From contig OZ234504.1 in assembly GCA_965153455.1 (NCBI GenBank), forward strand, positions 4,464,001-4,528,000: 64,000 bases of DNA, read 5' to 3'. Under the pieces are notes generated by a model that made no database searches, was not told the origin of the DNA, and saw only the letters and a program-made list of their open reading frames with translations. Origin of the DNA: Sphagnum compactum. Lineage: Eukaryota; Bryophyta; Sphagnopsida; Sphagnales. The translations under genes were made by a program, and so were the position numbers. The number at the start of each line of letters is the position of its first letter. The first letter of the stretch is position 1. This document shows, piece after piece, positions 48,886-59,769 of the stretch.

Positions 48886-49640
48886 CTTAGAACTCGTCTC
48901 TCCCCTTCCCCTTCTTCTTCTTCTTCTGTCTGTCTGGCCCTTTGCTGTTTAAATGCCTCTTCTCTCTCACTACAACAAATGCGTGGATAGCGAAGTCACG
49001 AACGAGCAGGCGAAGGATCCCACGGACAAAAACCCACCCCAAAAAAAGAAACAAACAAACAAACAAAAGTTGATAACAAGAGTTATCCCCCGGAAGGAAT
49101 GGAGTAGGAAATGAGGACTAAGTCCTAAGATATATATGAATGAATGAACACACACGATCTAGAAAGGCAATCTGGCGGAAAAAAATAAACAAAATAAAAA
49201 AGGTGCGAAGTGTGTTTTTTCCGCCCGCACTGGGCTGGGGGGTGTTTCTTGTGATTCACCGTTTCCTACACACGACGAGAGAGAGAAATCGTAAGGCGAC
49301 GATGTAGGAGTAGACCAGCTTTTGTTTTGGTTTTTTTTTGTTTTGCTTTGCTTTGCTTTTTTGTCTTTCCCCTCGTTAGCTCCACACGAAGCTTACTGGA
49401 GTCCTTCGTCCTCTTCTTCCACCCACTATCTTAGGCTACTTCCTTCCGCGGCCGCCTTGTACTCTCTGTCTCTCTCTCTCTTTCTCTCTGTGTCTCTCTG
49501 TCTCTCGCAGAGATCCGCGTCTTGGTCCACACAAGGCGCCATTAAGACCGGGCCTTTACAAACTCGGTCTCAATTCTGTCTCTCTCTCTGTCTCTCTCTC
49601 TCACACTCTCTTCCTGCAGCATCTGCAGTCTGCACTAACT
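48886..49640 (-). promoter_or_regulatory. Upstream region of CYP710A, pyrimidine-rich
   Basis: The first bases upstream of the start hold (CTT)n near 48,910-48,925 on the + strand, that is GAA-rich on the gene's strand, consistent with a leader. Further up, 49,320-49,620 is dense in CT microsatellites. No TATA element or other gene can be placed with confidence. Confidence 0.35.
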
Positions 49641-49784
49641 AACTGAAATTCTTTACACTGCAAAACAAATTAGCAAAATTACTCAAATTTAAACCAACAC
49701 TTTTAAGAACTCATTTCTCCAAAAAAATTTGCAATTTTTTTGCAATTTCTTTTTCTTTTTATGAATATTTATTTTCATTATTTA

Positions 49785-49890
49785 TTTTGGGGTGTAAAAA
49801 CATTATTGAAAAAGGGGAAGAAAAAAAAACATGGTTTTTGTTTTTTTTTTTTTTTTTCCCCTTTTTCAATAATGTTTTTACACCCAAAAA
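49785..49890. repeat. Near-perfect hairpin (inverted repeat, ~34-bp arms)
   Basis: The left arm 49,785-49,820 (ttttggggtgtaaaaacatt then attgaaaaaggggaa) and right arm 49,855-49,890 are reverse complements apart from one extra G. They are separated by a loop of about 35 nt that is mostly A and T runs. It lies in low-complexity DNA with no adjacent gene. Confidence 0.9.
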
Positions 49891-51490
49891 AAAAATCTAG
49901 CAAGATTTTCCCAAAGCTTTTTTTTTTTTCTCATGGATGTAACATCTATGAGAAAATGGGGGGGTTCTATTTACCTAATTAGGAACAAGTGATTTGTTTT
50001 AAGCACAAAATTTTTAATGGTTGTTTTGGACCCCCAAAATAAATTTTCAAAATAAAAATTTGGGAAACTTTTTGGAGAACTTGTTGTTTAAAAACTTTGT
50101 TTGGGTGTAATAAATTCAACTAATTCATGGTAAATCTTGAAAACTCATTTGTTGAGAGTTCATTAGTGGGTATTATTATTATTATTATTATTGGGTCATC
50201 ATTATCATCCTCAAATGGATAGATGGAATGAATGATGGTTAATTTAGCTTCTTTTTTTTTCTTTTTTTCCCTTTTTCCTTTTTTTTTTTTTTTTTTTGTT
50301 AACACTCCATTGGGGTTGTCCTAAGGGAAAGTGTGTTGCATCAGCATCATCCATGTGACGACAAGGTTGGATTAAAAAATAAGTTAGATTTTCTAAAAAT
50401 AAGTTAGATTTGACGGTAGGCAAGCCCACCCCTTGGATCCTAGTGGTGGGGAACTTGTCCATGAAGATTTTGCATGGAAGTTTGTCCACCACTGAAAGGG
50501 AAAAAGAGGTAAGTTGTTCAACTTTTTTATTCTTGGAGTTGGGATTGAATTGGGAGCTTTTTTCCCCCCCCTCCTCCCCCCCTCTTCATAATTGCATGTG
50601 AACATGGGAACACATGGGAACTTAGGGAACAAGTTGAGAGTGTTCTTAGCCTCACCATTGGGAACATGGTTGGAACATGAGCCTTCTCATTGGCTATGTG
50701 AATTTTCTATTCCTAGAGTGACATCCATTTTTGGCCTGGGCTAATAACAATAATAATAATAATAATAATAATACTAATAATACCACCCCTTCCTAACACC
50801 ACTAGGGTTAACCATAGATGCCTATTGACTTTCTAGAATGTAGTGTAGTTTTAGGGTAGGATGATGATGCTTCTTAGGGTTAGGGTCCAGATGCTTTCCC
50901 CCCCCCCCTTGTGGGTTGCTCATCACTCACTAACTAGGGTAGCATTTTTTGGGAGGTTCAACTCAAGTCAAGCATGCCTGCCAAACAAAGGAGTAGAAGT
51001 GCTTTCATTCTTCTTTTATTGCCCCCCCCCCCCCCCCCACTTCTCTTTCCAAGCCATAAGGGTTTAACAAGTTCACAAAATTTTAATCCCCCTTTCTTTA
51101 TATTTATTTATTTCTTTCTTTCTTTATTAATTTTTCTTTTTCTTTTTTTTAAAAAAAAATTTTAAACCTCATTTGGGCTTTGACCAATGGTTTTAGGAGC
51201 ATACTAAGGAGAATTGGGGCAAATTGTAGCCATATATATCCTTGTATACCCCAAGTTTGCCTTGCAAGGTTCTTGTGTGAACAACACTTCTTTCTTCTAG
51301 AAAGCTTTTGTTGGCCCCATGTGAAGAGAGAGGGTTGGCACTTTCCCTTTTTCAACAAGATTTGAAAGCTGTCATGCGTGATGCATCTTCTGTCACCCTT
51401 GACTACTCGCACATGTATTTCCCAACCTTTTTAGAAGCACCATCATCAGCCTGCACTCACTCATGACCTATCACACCTTATTGAACATTC
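49891..51490. other. Low-complexity AT-rich DNA
   Basis: Homopolymer and trinucleotide tracts (poly-T, (ATT)n, (AAT)n near 50,745, C runs near 50,899 and 51,021) dominate. Open frames here are homopolymer-driven. A TTAGGG-type pair sits near 50,875. No gene is supported. Confidence 0.55.
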
Positions 51491-51493
51491 CTA

Positions 51494-52096
51494 TTGAGAG
51501 AGAGAAGTTGTTGTCCCCAATATATTGTCAAACTCGGGATGCTTTCATGTTCAAAGCTCCCATGTGAAAACGTAAGTAAGAAAGAACTCAAAACACTTTC
51601 ATGTTCAAAGCTCCCATGTGAAAACGTAAGTAAGAAAGAACTCAAAACACTTTCATGTTCAAAGCTCCCATGTGAAAACGTAAGTAAGAAAGAACTCAAA
51701 ACACTTTCATGTTCAAAGCTCCCATGTGAAAACGTAAGTAAGAAAGAACTCAAAACACTTTCATGTTCAAAGCTCCCATGTGAAAACGTAAGTAAGAAAG
51801 AACTCAAAACACTTTCATGTTCAAAGTTCCCATGTGAAAACGTAAGTAAGAAAGAACTCAAAACACTTTCATGTTCAAAGCTCCCATGTGAAAACGTAAG
51901 TAAGAAAGAACTCAAAACAACTCCACACGAGGAGCTCACCCAAGCCTCGTCCCAAGCTCACCCAAGCCTCGTCCCAAGCTCACGCGAGGGCTCTTCTAAG
52001 CTTCGGCCCTCTTTCAGGATTCTCTCCCCCCTCTCTTTGTTGGCCTTGCATACTACCAAGGCAAGAAGGATATTGTGTTTAGATTCATTATTATAG
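51494..52096 (+). other. Open frame built on a tandem repeat (coding status doubtful)
   Basis: A 200-codon frame consists of seven copies of an 18-residue unit (LSCSKLPCENVSKKELKT) followed by a Ser/Leu-rich tail. The minus strand is open through the same array (51,478-51,939), as happens whenever a repeat period is a multiple of three and lacks stops. There is no similarity to a known family, no convincing promoter, and the tail runs into a dispersed repeat at about 52,065. I treat the frame as a by-product of the array unless transcript evidence shows otherwise. Confidence 0.3.
51542..51919. repeat. 7 x 54-bp tandem repeat
   Basis: Seven head-to-tail units of exactly 54 bp (ctttcatgttcaaagctccc, then atgtgaaaacgtaagtaaga, then aagaactcaaaaca) start at 51,542 and every 54 bases after. 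The units are virtually identical; unit 6 has one visible C-to-T change. Such homogeneity implies recent expansion or gene-conversion-like turnover. Every unit contains GTAAGT, the consensus plant 5' splice site. Confidence 0.97.
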
Positions 52097-52340
52097 AGTA
52101 TAATAGCTTCAGGGATTTTTATAGGCCCCTAGGTAATAATAATAGGTCTATTTTTTTTTATATGAGACTTTTTGAAAGATGAGATTTTGGCTTGTGTTGA
52201 AACTTGAGATTAGTTATATTATAGAGTTATAATAATATCTTGAAGGATTTTGGTTTCTTTTAGAGGAATTTTTGTTTTGAAGATTATATTTTTGCATGAT
52301 GAAATATTTGAGTTTCCATAATTCTTCTTTTGCCTTAAGG
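52065..52340 (+). repeat. Dispersed repeat, arm 1 (inverted relative to 62.4-62.7 kb)
   Basis: Shared blocks include 'tgtgtttagattcatt', 'agcttcagggatttttatag' with 'gcccctaggtaataat', 'ttttggcttgtgttgaaact' and 'cttgaaggatttt'. All appear in the same order on the opposite strand at 62,370-62,665. The identity is high but broken by small indels. Probably the end of an unrecognised transposable element. Confidence 0.8.
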
Positions 52341-54240
52341 TGTAACCTTTTTAATGTAAAAATGACAAGGCCACCCTTCGTTTCATTTGCTTCATGGGAT
52401 TCATGGATGAGGCCTCTTCTAAGTTTAGCGCTCTTTCAAGATTCCCTTCTCTTTGTTTCATTTGCTTCACGGAAGCAAAGCACCCAACGAGAGGTTTTAC
52501 TTACCACTAGGGCTTGGGGTTTGGATTTGGGAGGATGGCTTTTTCTTCCTTTCACTTTTGGGCATTGTCTTGGCTTTGGATGTTAGTTGGTTTAGTGTCA
52601 TCTCTTTGTGTTCCTCCATTTGTTTAGCCAAGTGTCAACTTGGCTAAACAAGGTTGGCTAAACAAGGTTGCGAGGTTCTTGTGAGGTTCTATTGCAATAA
52701 TGCAATCGGGGCTTGTAGTTTACCACTACACTGCTGACTTGCCATCGGCCCCGATCTTCTTATTCTCTTCTCTATATATATACACACTCTCACTCAATAC
52801 CAACATTAGTTAGTGTCAAGAACAATTTCTAATGAATTTTTAAAAGATGGCATCTTTCCGCAATGCCATTGTCACAAGCCAAATAGAAGGGAAAAAGAAA
52901 AGAGGAAAAAAAAATCTCAAAAAAAAAAAAAAATTAATTTAGAAATACAACTTGAGAAAGTGTGTCTTTCACACAAAAAGGGGGGAAAAAAAAATTAAAT
53001 TAAATGATATAGCTTGTCAAAATAAAGGTATTGGAATACTTTTTTGCAAAATTAGTGAGAGAATGAAGACCAAATTGAAGAGAGCTGATGAATGAAGGTA
53101 TTAGAACTTTTATGAGAGAAAAGCATGGCCTTATTTTGGATCCATCCTTGACTCAGCATTTTGAACAATGTTGCTCGGTTCAACGGTAGGCCTTTTTACC
53201 TGAATATAGTAGGACATGGGCGACTTCAGCATAAATTATATTTTAAATTATTTTATTTTATTTTATTTTATGTTGCCAAATTCTTTTGGGAAAAAAATTG
53301 GCCTTATTGTTGTCGAACTTTCTAAAAATTTGGATTTGCAAGAAAATCTGAAATCAAATTTTGACCTAATTTAGATAAGCACATTATTTGTGAACAGACT
53401 GACAACAAAAACAATAAGAGAACTCTGAAATTGAGTTAGGATTGAATATTGTGTAAAAAAATTGTTATATGTCAAAAAAAAAAAGTCCAAAATTAAAAAC
53501 TCACATGACAAATCTTAAATTTTAAAATAAATAAAATTATTCCACACTTGTGTAGCCATTTTGGATGTGCAGCATAACTGTCAAGCTCAGAAATGCACCA
53601 CTTTTTTTTAGTTGCCAAACTGAGTTTCCATCCTGTTTTGACCCCGTCTTTCCTTTTTTCCTGAGGGCCTCCACTGCTGCTACATATATTTTCACTGCTC
53701 CTACAACGTACAACTACTATAATAATTACCTGGTGGAACCTTGTGCATTAAAATTCTGAGTTTCAGCATTTCATACCCAGATTTAATAAAAACTTCCTTA
53801 CTTACTTTGCAGGACCTCACTGAAAGAGGGGATAGGGGGGTGGTGACAAGAGGCCCAAAGACAGGGTGAAGACAGGATGACTTACTTTAAAGAAAACTCT
53901 ATTATTGATATAACACTGGTTTGTGTGCAGCAACAAGTACAGCTAGCTACTCTGACATGTGTTTTCAGTTGCAACCTAAGCACCCCAAAGAACCACAAAG
54001 ATCACTTGTCAGAATCCTATGGAAAAAAAAAAGGGGGGTGGGACTCTGGTCTACAATGCCACATGGTGAAGCAACTATAGCTTGGTAGGTGCATCTAAAG
54101 TTCACATTTATTATTTTTGGATCCTTTTCTTCTTTCTTTTTGTTTTTTCTTTTTTTTTTTTTTTTCTGAAACAAATGGAGGATCCTTTTCTTCACTTGTA
54201 ATATAGCACATATACTGACACCCAACTTGGTATACCGAAT
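52340..54240. other. Intergenic, no gene seen
   Basis: This holds a short palindrome at 52,621 and A-rich and T-rich tracts. The TATATATATA at 52,773-52,784 followed by pyrimidine-rich text could be a promoter-like or LTR-like element, but no linked coding sequence is found. The frames at 52,296-52,647 are not recognisable. Confidence 0.45.
52621..52650. repeat. Perfect 12-bp inverted repeat with 6-nt loop
   Basis: tgtttagccaag (52,621-52,632) is followed by tgtcaa and then cttggctaaaca (52,639-52,650). A further direct copy of 'ttggctaaacaaggtt' follows immediately. It may mark a transposon terminus. Confidence 0.85.
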
Positions 54241-54241
54241 T

Positions 54242-54690
54242 ATGTCTAATTCAAGTGAACCCATCATGTAAAAGACATTTATAAAAGTTGTCCATCAGAT
54301 AAACATCAATCACGTCTAATTCAAGTGAACTCATCGTGTAAAAGACATTTATAAAAGTTGTGCAACAGAGAATAAAGAATTATTATGTCTAACTCCCTCC
54401 CGTGAACCCTTCATGTTAAAGACATTTATAAAACTTGTCCATTACATAAACCATTATGTATAATTCAAGTGATCCCGTCATGTAAAAGACATTATTTATG
54501 AAAATTGTTCATCACATAAATCATTATGTATAATTCAAGTGAACCCATCATGTAAAAGACATTTATAAAAGTCGTCCATCCATCGTATGGTCCATAAACG
54601 ATGATGTCTAATTTCAAGTAATCAACCCATCTTGTGAAAGGCATTTATAAAAGTTGTGCATCATATCTATAAAAAAAAAGGCTAACAAAA
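54242..54690. repeat. ~72-bp tandem repeat, six diverged copies
   Basis: Units begin with gtctaattcaagtgaaccca or variants at about 54,242, 54,314, 54,388, 54,459, 54,529 and 54,607. Each continues with 'catgtaaaagacatttataa'. Copies differ by substitutions and short indels, so the array is older than the 54-bp array at 51.5 kb. Confidence 0.9.
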
Positions 54691-56200
54691 CAAAGCAAAA
54701 AGTTACTTGGGCAATACTTGTCATAAAAAGCATTATGCCTAACTAAAAACCAAAACTGAGAAAGGACAACAAAGGATGAATTAGCTTTCAAATAAATCCC
54801 AACGTTTGAGATTAAATTATTTGATTTATGTTGAGCTCATTGAGCAGCGAGCTTGACACCAGAGATTTCAACAAGAGTTGACCGACAAACAAAGAAACAT
54901 GTTGATGAAATTATGTCAAATATGGTGCATGGCTTTCACATTTTATGTAATGCAAGGAACAAAATGTGTACAATTAAGAGAGGTGTTTGTTGACTCTGCA
55001 ACAAACATATGGAAGATCCGAAGCATCATCAGGTGTAGGAGGATTTGGACATCAAATTCTGGCTCAAGCTTAATAACCCCAATGTGTTTGTAAGTGACAT
55101 TTGAAACATTATGTGCACATTAGATGGATGAACACACTTCCCTCGAAACATGCATGCATCTAGATGGGAAGTTCTAGATCTCGCAAGGGAAGCGTTTTCC
55201 ATTGTTGAACTAGTGTGACAAATTTTTGGGTTTTCAACCCAAGTTCAGATCTGGGGTCCAGTTCTTCTAAAGAACTGAATCTTTATCTGATGTAAATCGA
55301 TCAAACTCGGGGTTCTTGAATTGGACCCACAATATGACAGATCTACATGAGTTAAAGATTCGAACAAAAGACTGAATCCAGGTCAGGGTCAAGTCCCCAA
55401 GACCCAGATCTGGTACTAACTTGGGAAATGGGAGGGGTAATTATTGCCCCAAGCTAATGGATGCCCATGTGTAGATTTTGGGTGCACCCATCCAACTGAT
55501 GAGTTGTTTTGAAGTCTACCTACTACTTGTCGGGTTTCCTCTCAAAATATGAATGTTGGGTAACTGATTTAATCATGCCTTTATATCATTTTTATTTTTT
55601 TTGGGTGGTCACTTGTCTCTTTTTGTATCACTAGGTTTCATACCATTATCAAATGTAAAAACAATTCATATGGCTATTTTGACAAACACACAAGTAATTA
55701 GCTTCAATTCCTTTAAATCTTATTAAAATGAGATTCTTAAAAAATTGATTTGAAAGATTATGCAAGAATTGATCAGAATTGATTTAAATAAATTGAATTT
55801 TCAATACAAATTTCTATTGAGATATTATTTTTCTAATTAGTTGGATATTATTTTTAAACTTCAATAAGGCATTGATGGAGATTTAATTTATGAAATCATA
55901 ATGAAATTAATTTTTAATTGATGTTTTTATGTATAGTTATTGCCTTTAATGTTATTAAATTTTATTATTGCCCTAAAATAATAGACATGCATGTATGATT
56001 TTAACTTTTACCAAGCATGTATGGGGCAAACACAAATATTTAGAGTCAATCCATAGTTTTAAGGCTTATTAGAAGGAGTTACATGTTCCCCCAAATTCTC
56101 TTCCTTTTTTATTAAAGACTTGTAAATCTTTATTAAGAAACACACCATATATTAGGGAATTGTACAAAGGAGTAAAATAAAAGAAAAGGGAGAAGTGACA
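54690..56200. other. AT-rich intergenic, no gene seen
   Basis: I recognise no exon chain, RNA or repeat family. The frame at 54,878-55,093 (+) is anonymous. Confidence 0.5.
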
Positions 56201-59200
56201 GGACATCAAGTTGGCTCAAAGTTGCTATGAAAATTTATGCATGTCCATAACCAATCGCTTGTGGAAGAGGCCATATTTACATGTCAAAAACTAACAACTT
56301 GTAATAGATCGACCGTGTTGATGGGAGGTGTGTCTTGAAGGGTGGAAGTCAGGAAGTAGCTAAGCTTATGGCAATTGCCCAATTTAAAATGGAAGACGCT
56401 TGCATCCTTTATAATGTGATTGAAACTTTTTAACGAAGAAAAGTGACCAAGTTAGAAAAATGAGGGCCTTCTATCCCTTCAAGCTCCAAATGGCATTGGC
56501 AGAATCGTGTAAAAACACATTGGTATGTTTTGTGTAAGCAACCAAATACTTCAATTGCTAAGGGGAGGAATTGATCAGTGAGGTGTCGGTTGCAATAGCT
56601 CCTTTCCTTAGCTTAAGCTGCATCAAAAGCAACAAATCCTTGAGTTATGCAAGATCAAAGAAGTAAATCCGTTCACGTTGGGTCGGCAAAAATAACATCG
56701 GTTAAGGTGCGAATGCCATCTTTGGTAAGCACAATGCCGATTTATCAACGAGAAGAGTTGAATGTGGTTGAAGGAAGTGCATGTAATTATTTTTGTCCCA
56801 TGTGGAAACTAGCATTTCTTGCAATGGCGGCAAAGGTGTCGTGAATTGCATCATGAGTTCCAGTGCATTCATTGCCATGAACACAACATAAGTGGTGGAT
56901 ACCCATAGGGTCGATGAAATGTGTGCACACACATCAATTGAGGGATGGGGGAGTCCAAGTCGCGTACAAAGTGTTATGCAAAAAATTGGGGAAGATAATC
57001 AAAAGGTTGGGAAGATTAATCAAGTTGTAAGCCAAGTGCTTGCCCCTGGGCTTGAACATGATAAAATTCGGGCACGATGGGCCTCAGATGTCTCATTGGA
57101 GAGCATGTTAAAAAGGGTATATGGTGCAGACGTTCCGAGATGGAATCTTGAAGTTGAACCATTTGTTGTTCGATGAGTTATTCAAATGGAGGAAGACACG
57201 CACGAGCTGGGGGTGGTAGAAGATTACATGCTGCCTTGAGGTGTTGCTGGAAAAAAATGTGTTGTCAATTCATGCTAAAGCTTCAAGAAGGAAAGGATGT
57301 TGATCAACCATAAACCTAGCAACTATGATTGAAGTGACAAAGGCCCAATTCCCTAAATAGGTTACAAGGGCGATGGTGATGTCAATATGAACCTAACGCC
57401 ACCAAAAATTACTAGGAGGGAAGCTTATTTATGAGCTAAAGGCCTTTTTGGGTTATCAAAGGATCATGGACCCAAAAGGCATCCAAACATTTTATGGAAA
57501 GAGGAATCAAAGGAAATAAAGGCCTCTATGAAGGTGGAAAATGGAAGTGTGCATCATAAAAGATACGATGGACGTTGCACGAAACAACAAGTTATAATTC
57601 CAAAGGCCACCTGAACATCACCTATTTTAAGGAAAAGGTCCACATGTTGAACTTCCTCTTGTAAGGCATCTTTGATGAAAGATGATGTGAAAATTAAGGT
57701 GCCCAACGAAACCCCCAAAACTTTAATTCCTTTGGATGGGGTGGTAAATTAGGATGGGGTGTTGAAGTCCAATTGCAAGCTAAAAGATGACCATGCAACA
57801 CATTTTAAAGGTTTAATGGAAATGTCTATCGCACGAAATTTAGTCTAGAATTGTTCATAAGTAGATGATACAATTGAAGGGGGACCTATGATGTGAATGT
57901 TGTCTGCAATGGATGGAAATAGACAAAAGGGGAAATGATTAACTATAAAACATAAAGCACTAAAATGGGCTAAAACAAATAGTGCCCCCCCAAAGGATCA
58001 CCTTGATGAGTCCCCATGGCAAATGGGATGATTATGACATCACCTTCACGATTACGATGATTGTAAAACAAATGAGACTCGAATGCATAGAATGCATGAA
58101 TAAAAAGGATGAATTATATGATGTCCCCACCTACTACACGAAATTCTTGAAATATGACCCTTCTTAACACTGAATTAAAGGCATTTGCCACGTCTAATTG
58201 AAGAACAATCGAGGTGAAGGTCCAAGGTGCTCTAATGCCTTAGATTTTTGCTTCATAACCACCCTTAATTACAACTCCAAATTGGTGTGGGGAAAAGGGT
58301 GTTGTAAAAACTTCACGGAATTGAAAACATAAAGCGTGGCTTATGAGTTAATATAATATTTCCCCCACTACAATGAAACGAACTCCACCTGAAGGATTGG
58401 TCATGGTTAAGAGACGGGTCGTTCCAAGGACACGTGCAATTTGGGGGAATGTGGCTTGTGCAATATGAAAACAAAGTTGAAACAATTGAAGGAATCCACT
58501 CACTGAATCTTCAAGGTGAAAATAGTTCCGAAAGTGTTCAAAAACCATCGTAGAAAGTCCACTTGTTAATAAATGCGCATGCGTTAGAATGTCAACTTGA
58601 AGAAATCAGAAAAAAAAATTCGAGGTCTTGGTTTGGTTTGTAATCTTTGAAGAAAAGCAGGAAGTAGCCATCTAATTTGGGGTGTAATGTGATGAGAGCT
58701 GAAGTGGTGTTGAAGGATGTGGATGTGGGAGAAAATGGTGCAAAAATGCGAATTGCCTGAGAGTATCCCCTGCATGGCCAAAAGCTCAATTGTGGAACAA
58801 ACAATTGTGAGTTGGAAGATCATGTTAAAAAAAAGGGATTGAACTTGAACTGGTCGACAAAGTTTGGGCCCGCAAAAAAAACTTTCCATGTAAGTTTTAT
58901 TAGTTGCTTGCTAGAAAGCGCTTGAATTGAATTTGCGTTTCCTTATGCCCTATCGCCTCACCACAAGGAGGCAAAGCAAGACACCATTAGGGTAACAGGA
59001 AGAACAAGTGTCAAACTGCCACATTATATAAGTCCTGTGCTAGCTTATCCAATGGAAAACAAAATGCCATTTGTACACACGTCATAGAGTGGTGGGGGTG
59101 TGGTTATACAAACGACGATGACAAAGGCCTAAGTGAAAAGACCCAAGGACATGTAATGTTGAAACCTAAATCCAAGCTTATGCAAATTGAACGGGAGTAA

Positions 59201-59400
59201 AGGAAGTTATTGGGCTAGGATGATCACAAGGGTTTGGATTAGATGAATCAAATGTCTAACACGAACGTTGATGACAAGTTAACCTTTGACTAATAAATTG
59301 GTGCCCACAAATGAGACACAAGACTTTAAGTGGAAATTGAAAGCGTGTTGAAGAAATGGGGGTAGGTTGGGGGGTATGATCATGGCCAACTATAGGGATT
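56200..59400 (-). mobile_element. Decayed non-LTR retrotransposon, copy 2
   Basis: Same family and orientation as the copy at 19.2-22.5 kb. On the minus strand a C2H2-like finger lies near 59,300 (CLICGHQFISQRLTCHQ). RT motif A lies near 58,190 (VLQLDVANAFN), followed by GTHQGDPLGG near 58,000 and LFVLAH just after it. The C-terminal block lies near 56,850-56,910 (GIHHLCCVHGNE then HDAIHDTFAAIARNA). In-frame stops and frameshifts are present. This copy keeps motif text that copy 1 has lost, so the two decayed independently. Ends are approximate. Confidence 0.8.
57850..58230 (-). pseudogene. Reverse transcriptase core, inactivated (copy 2)
   Basis: Motif A (LDVANAFNSV) and the QGDPLGG turn are intact. 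A TAA stop lies between them near 58,105, and the catalytic dyad reads A-D-N (57,901-57,909) in place of A-D-D. The context IHIIGP after the dyad matches NIHILNP in copy 1. Confidence 0.75.
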
Positions 59401-59769
59401 AATAAAGTGGGAGGGGGAAAAGTTTTTAGTTGTGCATGATTGAAGGGGTTTGGGAAAGTGTAAAGTTGGGACCCCTCACATGAAGGTTTAGGGGTTGGTA
59501 GGGGGCACTAGTAGGTGGTGTATATCAAAAGAATAACTAATGGGTGGTTTGTCGCTTGCATGGGGGATGAGGTTGAGGATAGGTTGGTGGTGCTGCATGA
59601 TGAAGCGAATAGTGATGGGATCTACGAGGTTTGATGAAACGGGATGAGTTGGGGGACATGGGACATTTGGTGCCCATGTGGTAGGAGGTTTGTTATGAAC
59701 ATGGGACTCACTTTCTAAAAATTGCGTACCATTACAAAGCAATCCTAAATCTACAATATTAATCACACA

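Noticed and set aside
51542-51919. CRISPR-like regular repeat
   Set aside because: Units are contiguous with no unique spacers, and the genome is a plant nuclear genome.
51478-51939. 153-codon minus frame with Ser/Phe repeats
   Set aside because: Antisense of the 54-bp array; a repeat period divisible by three keeps several frames open automatically.
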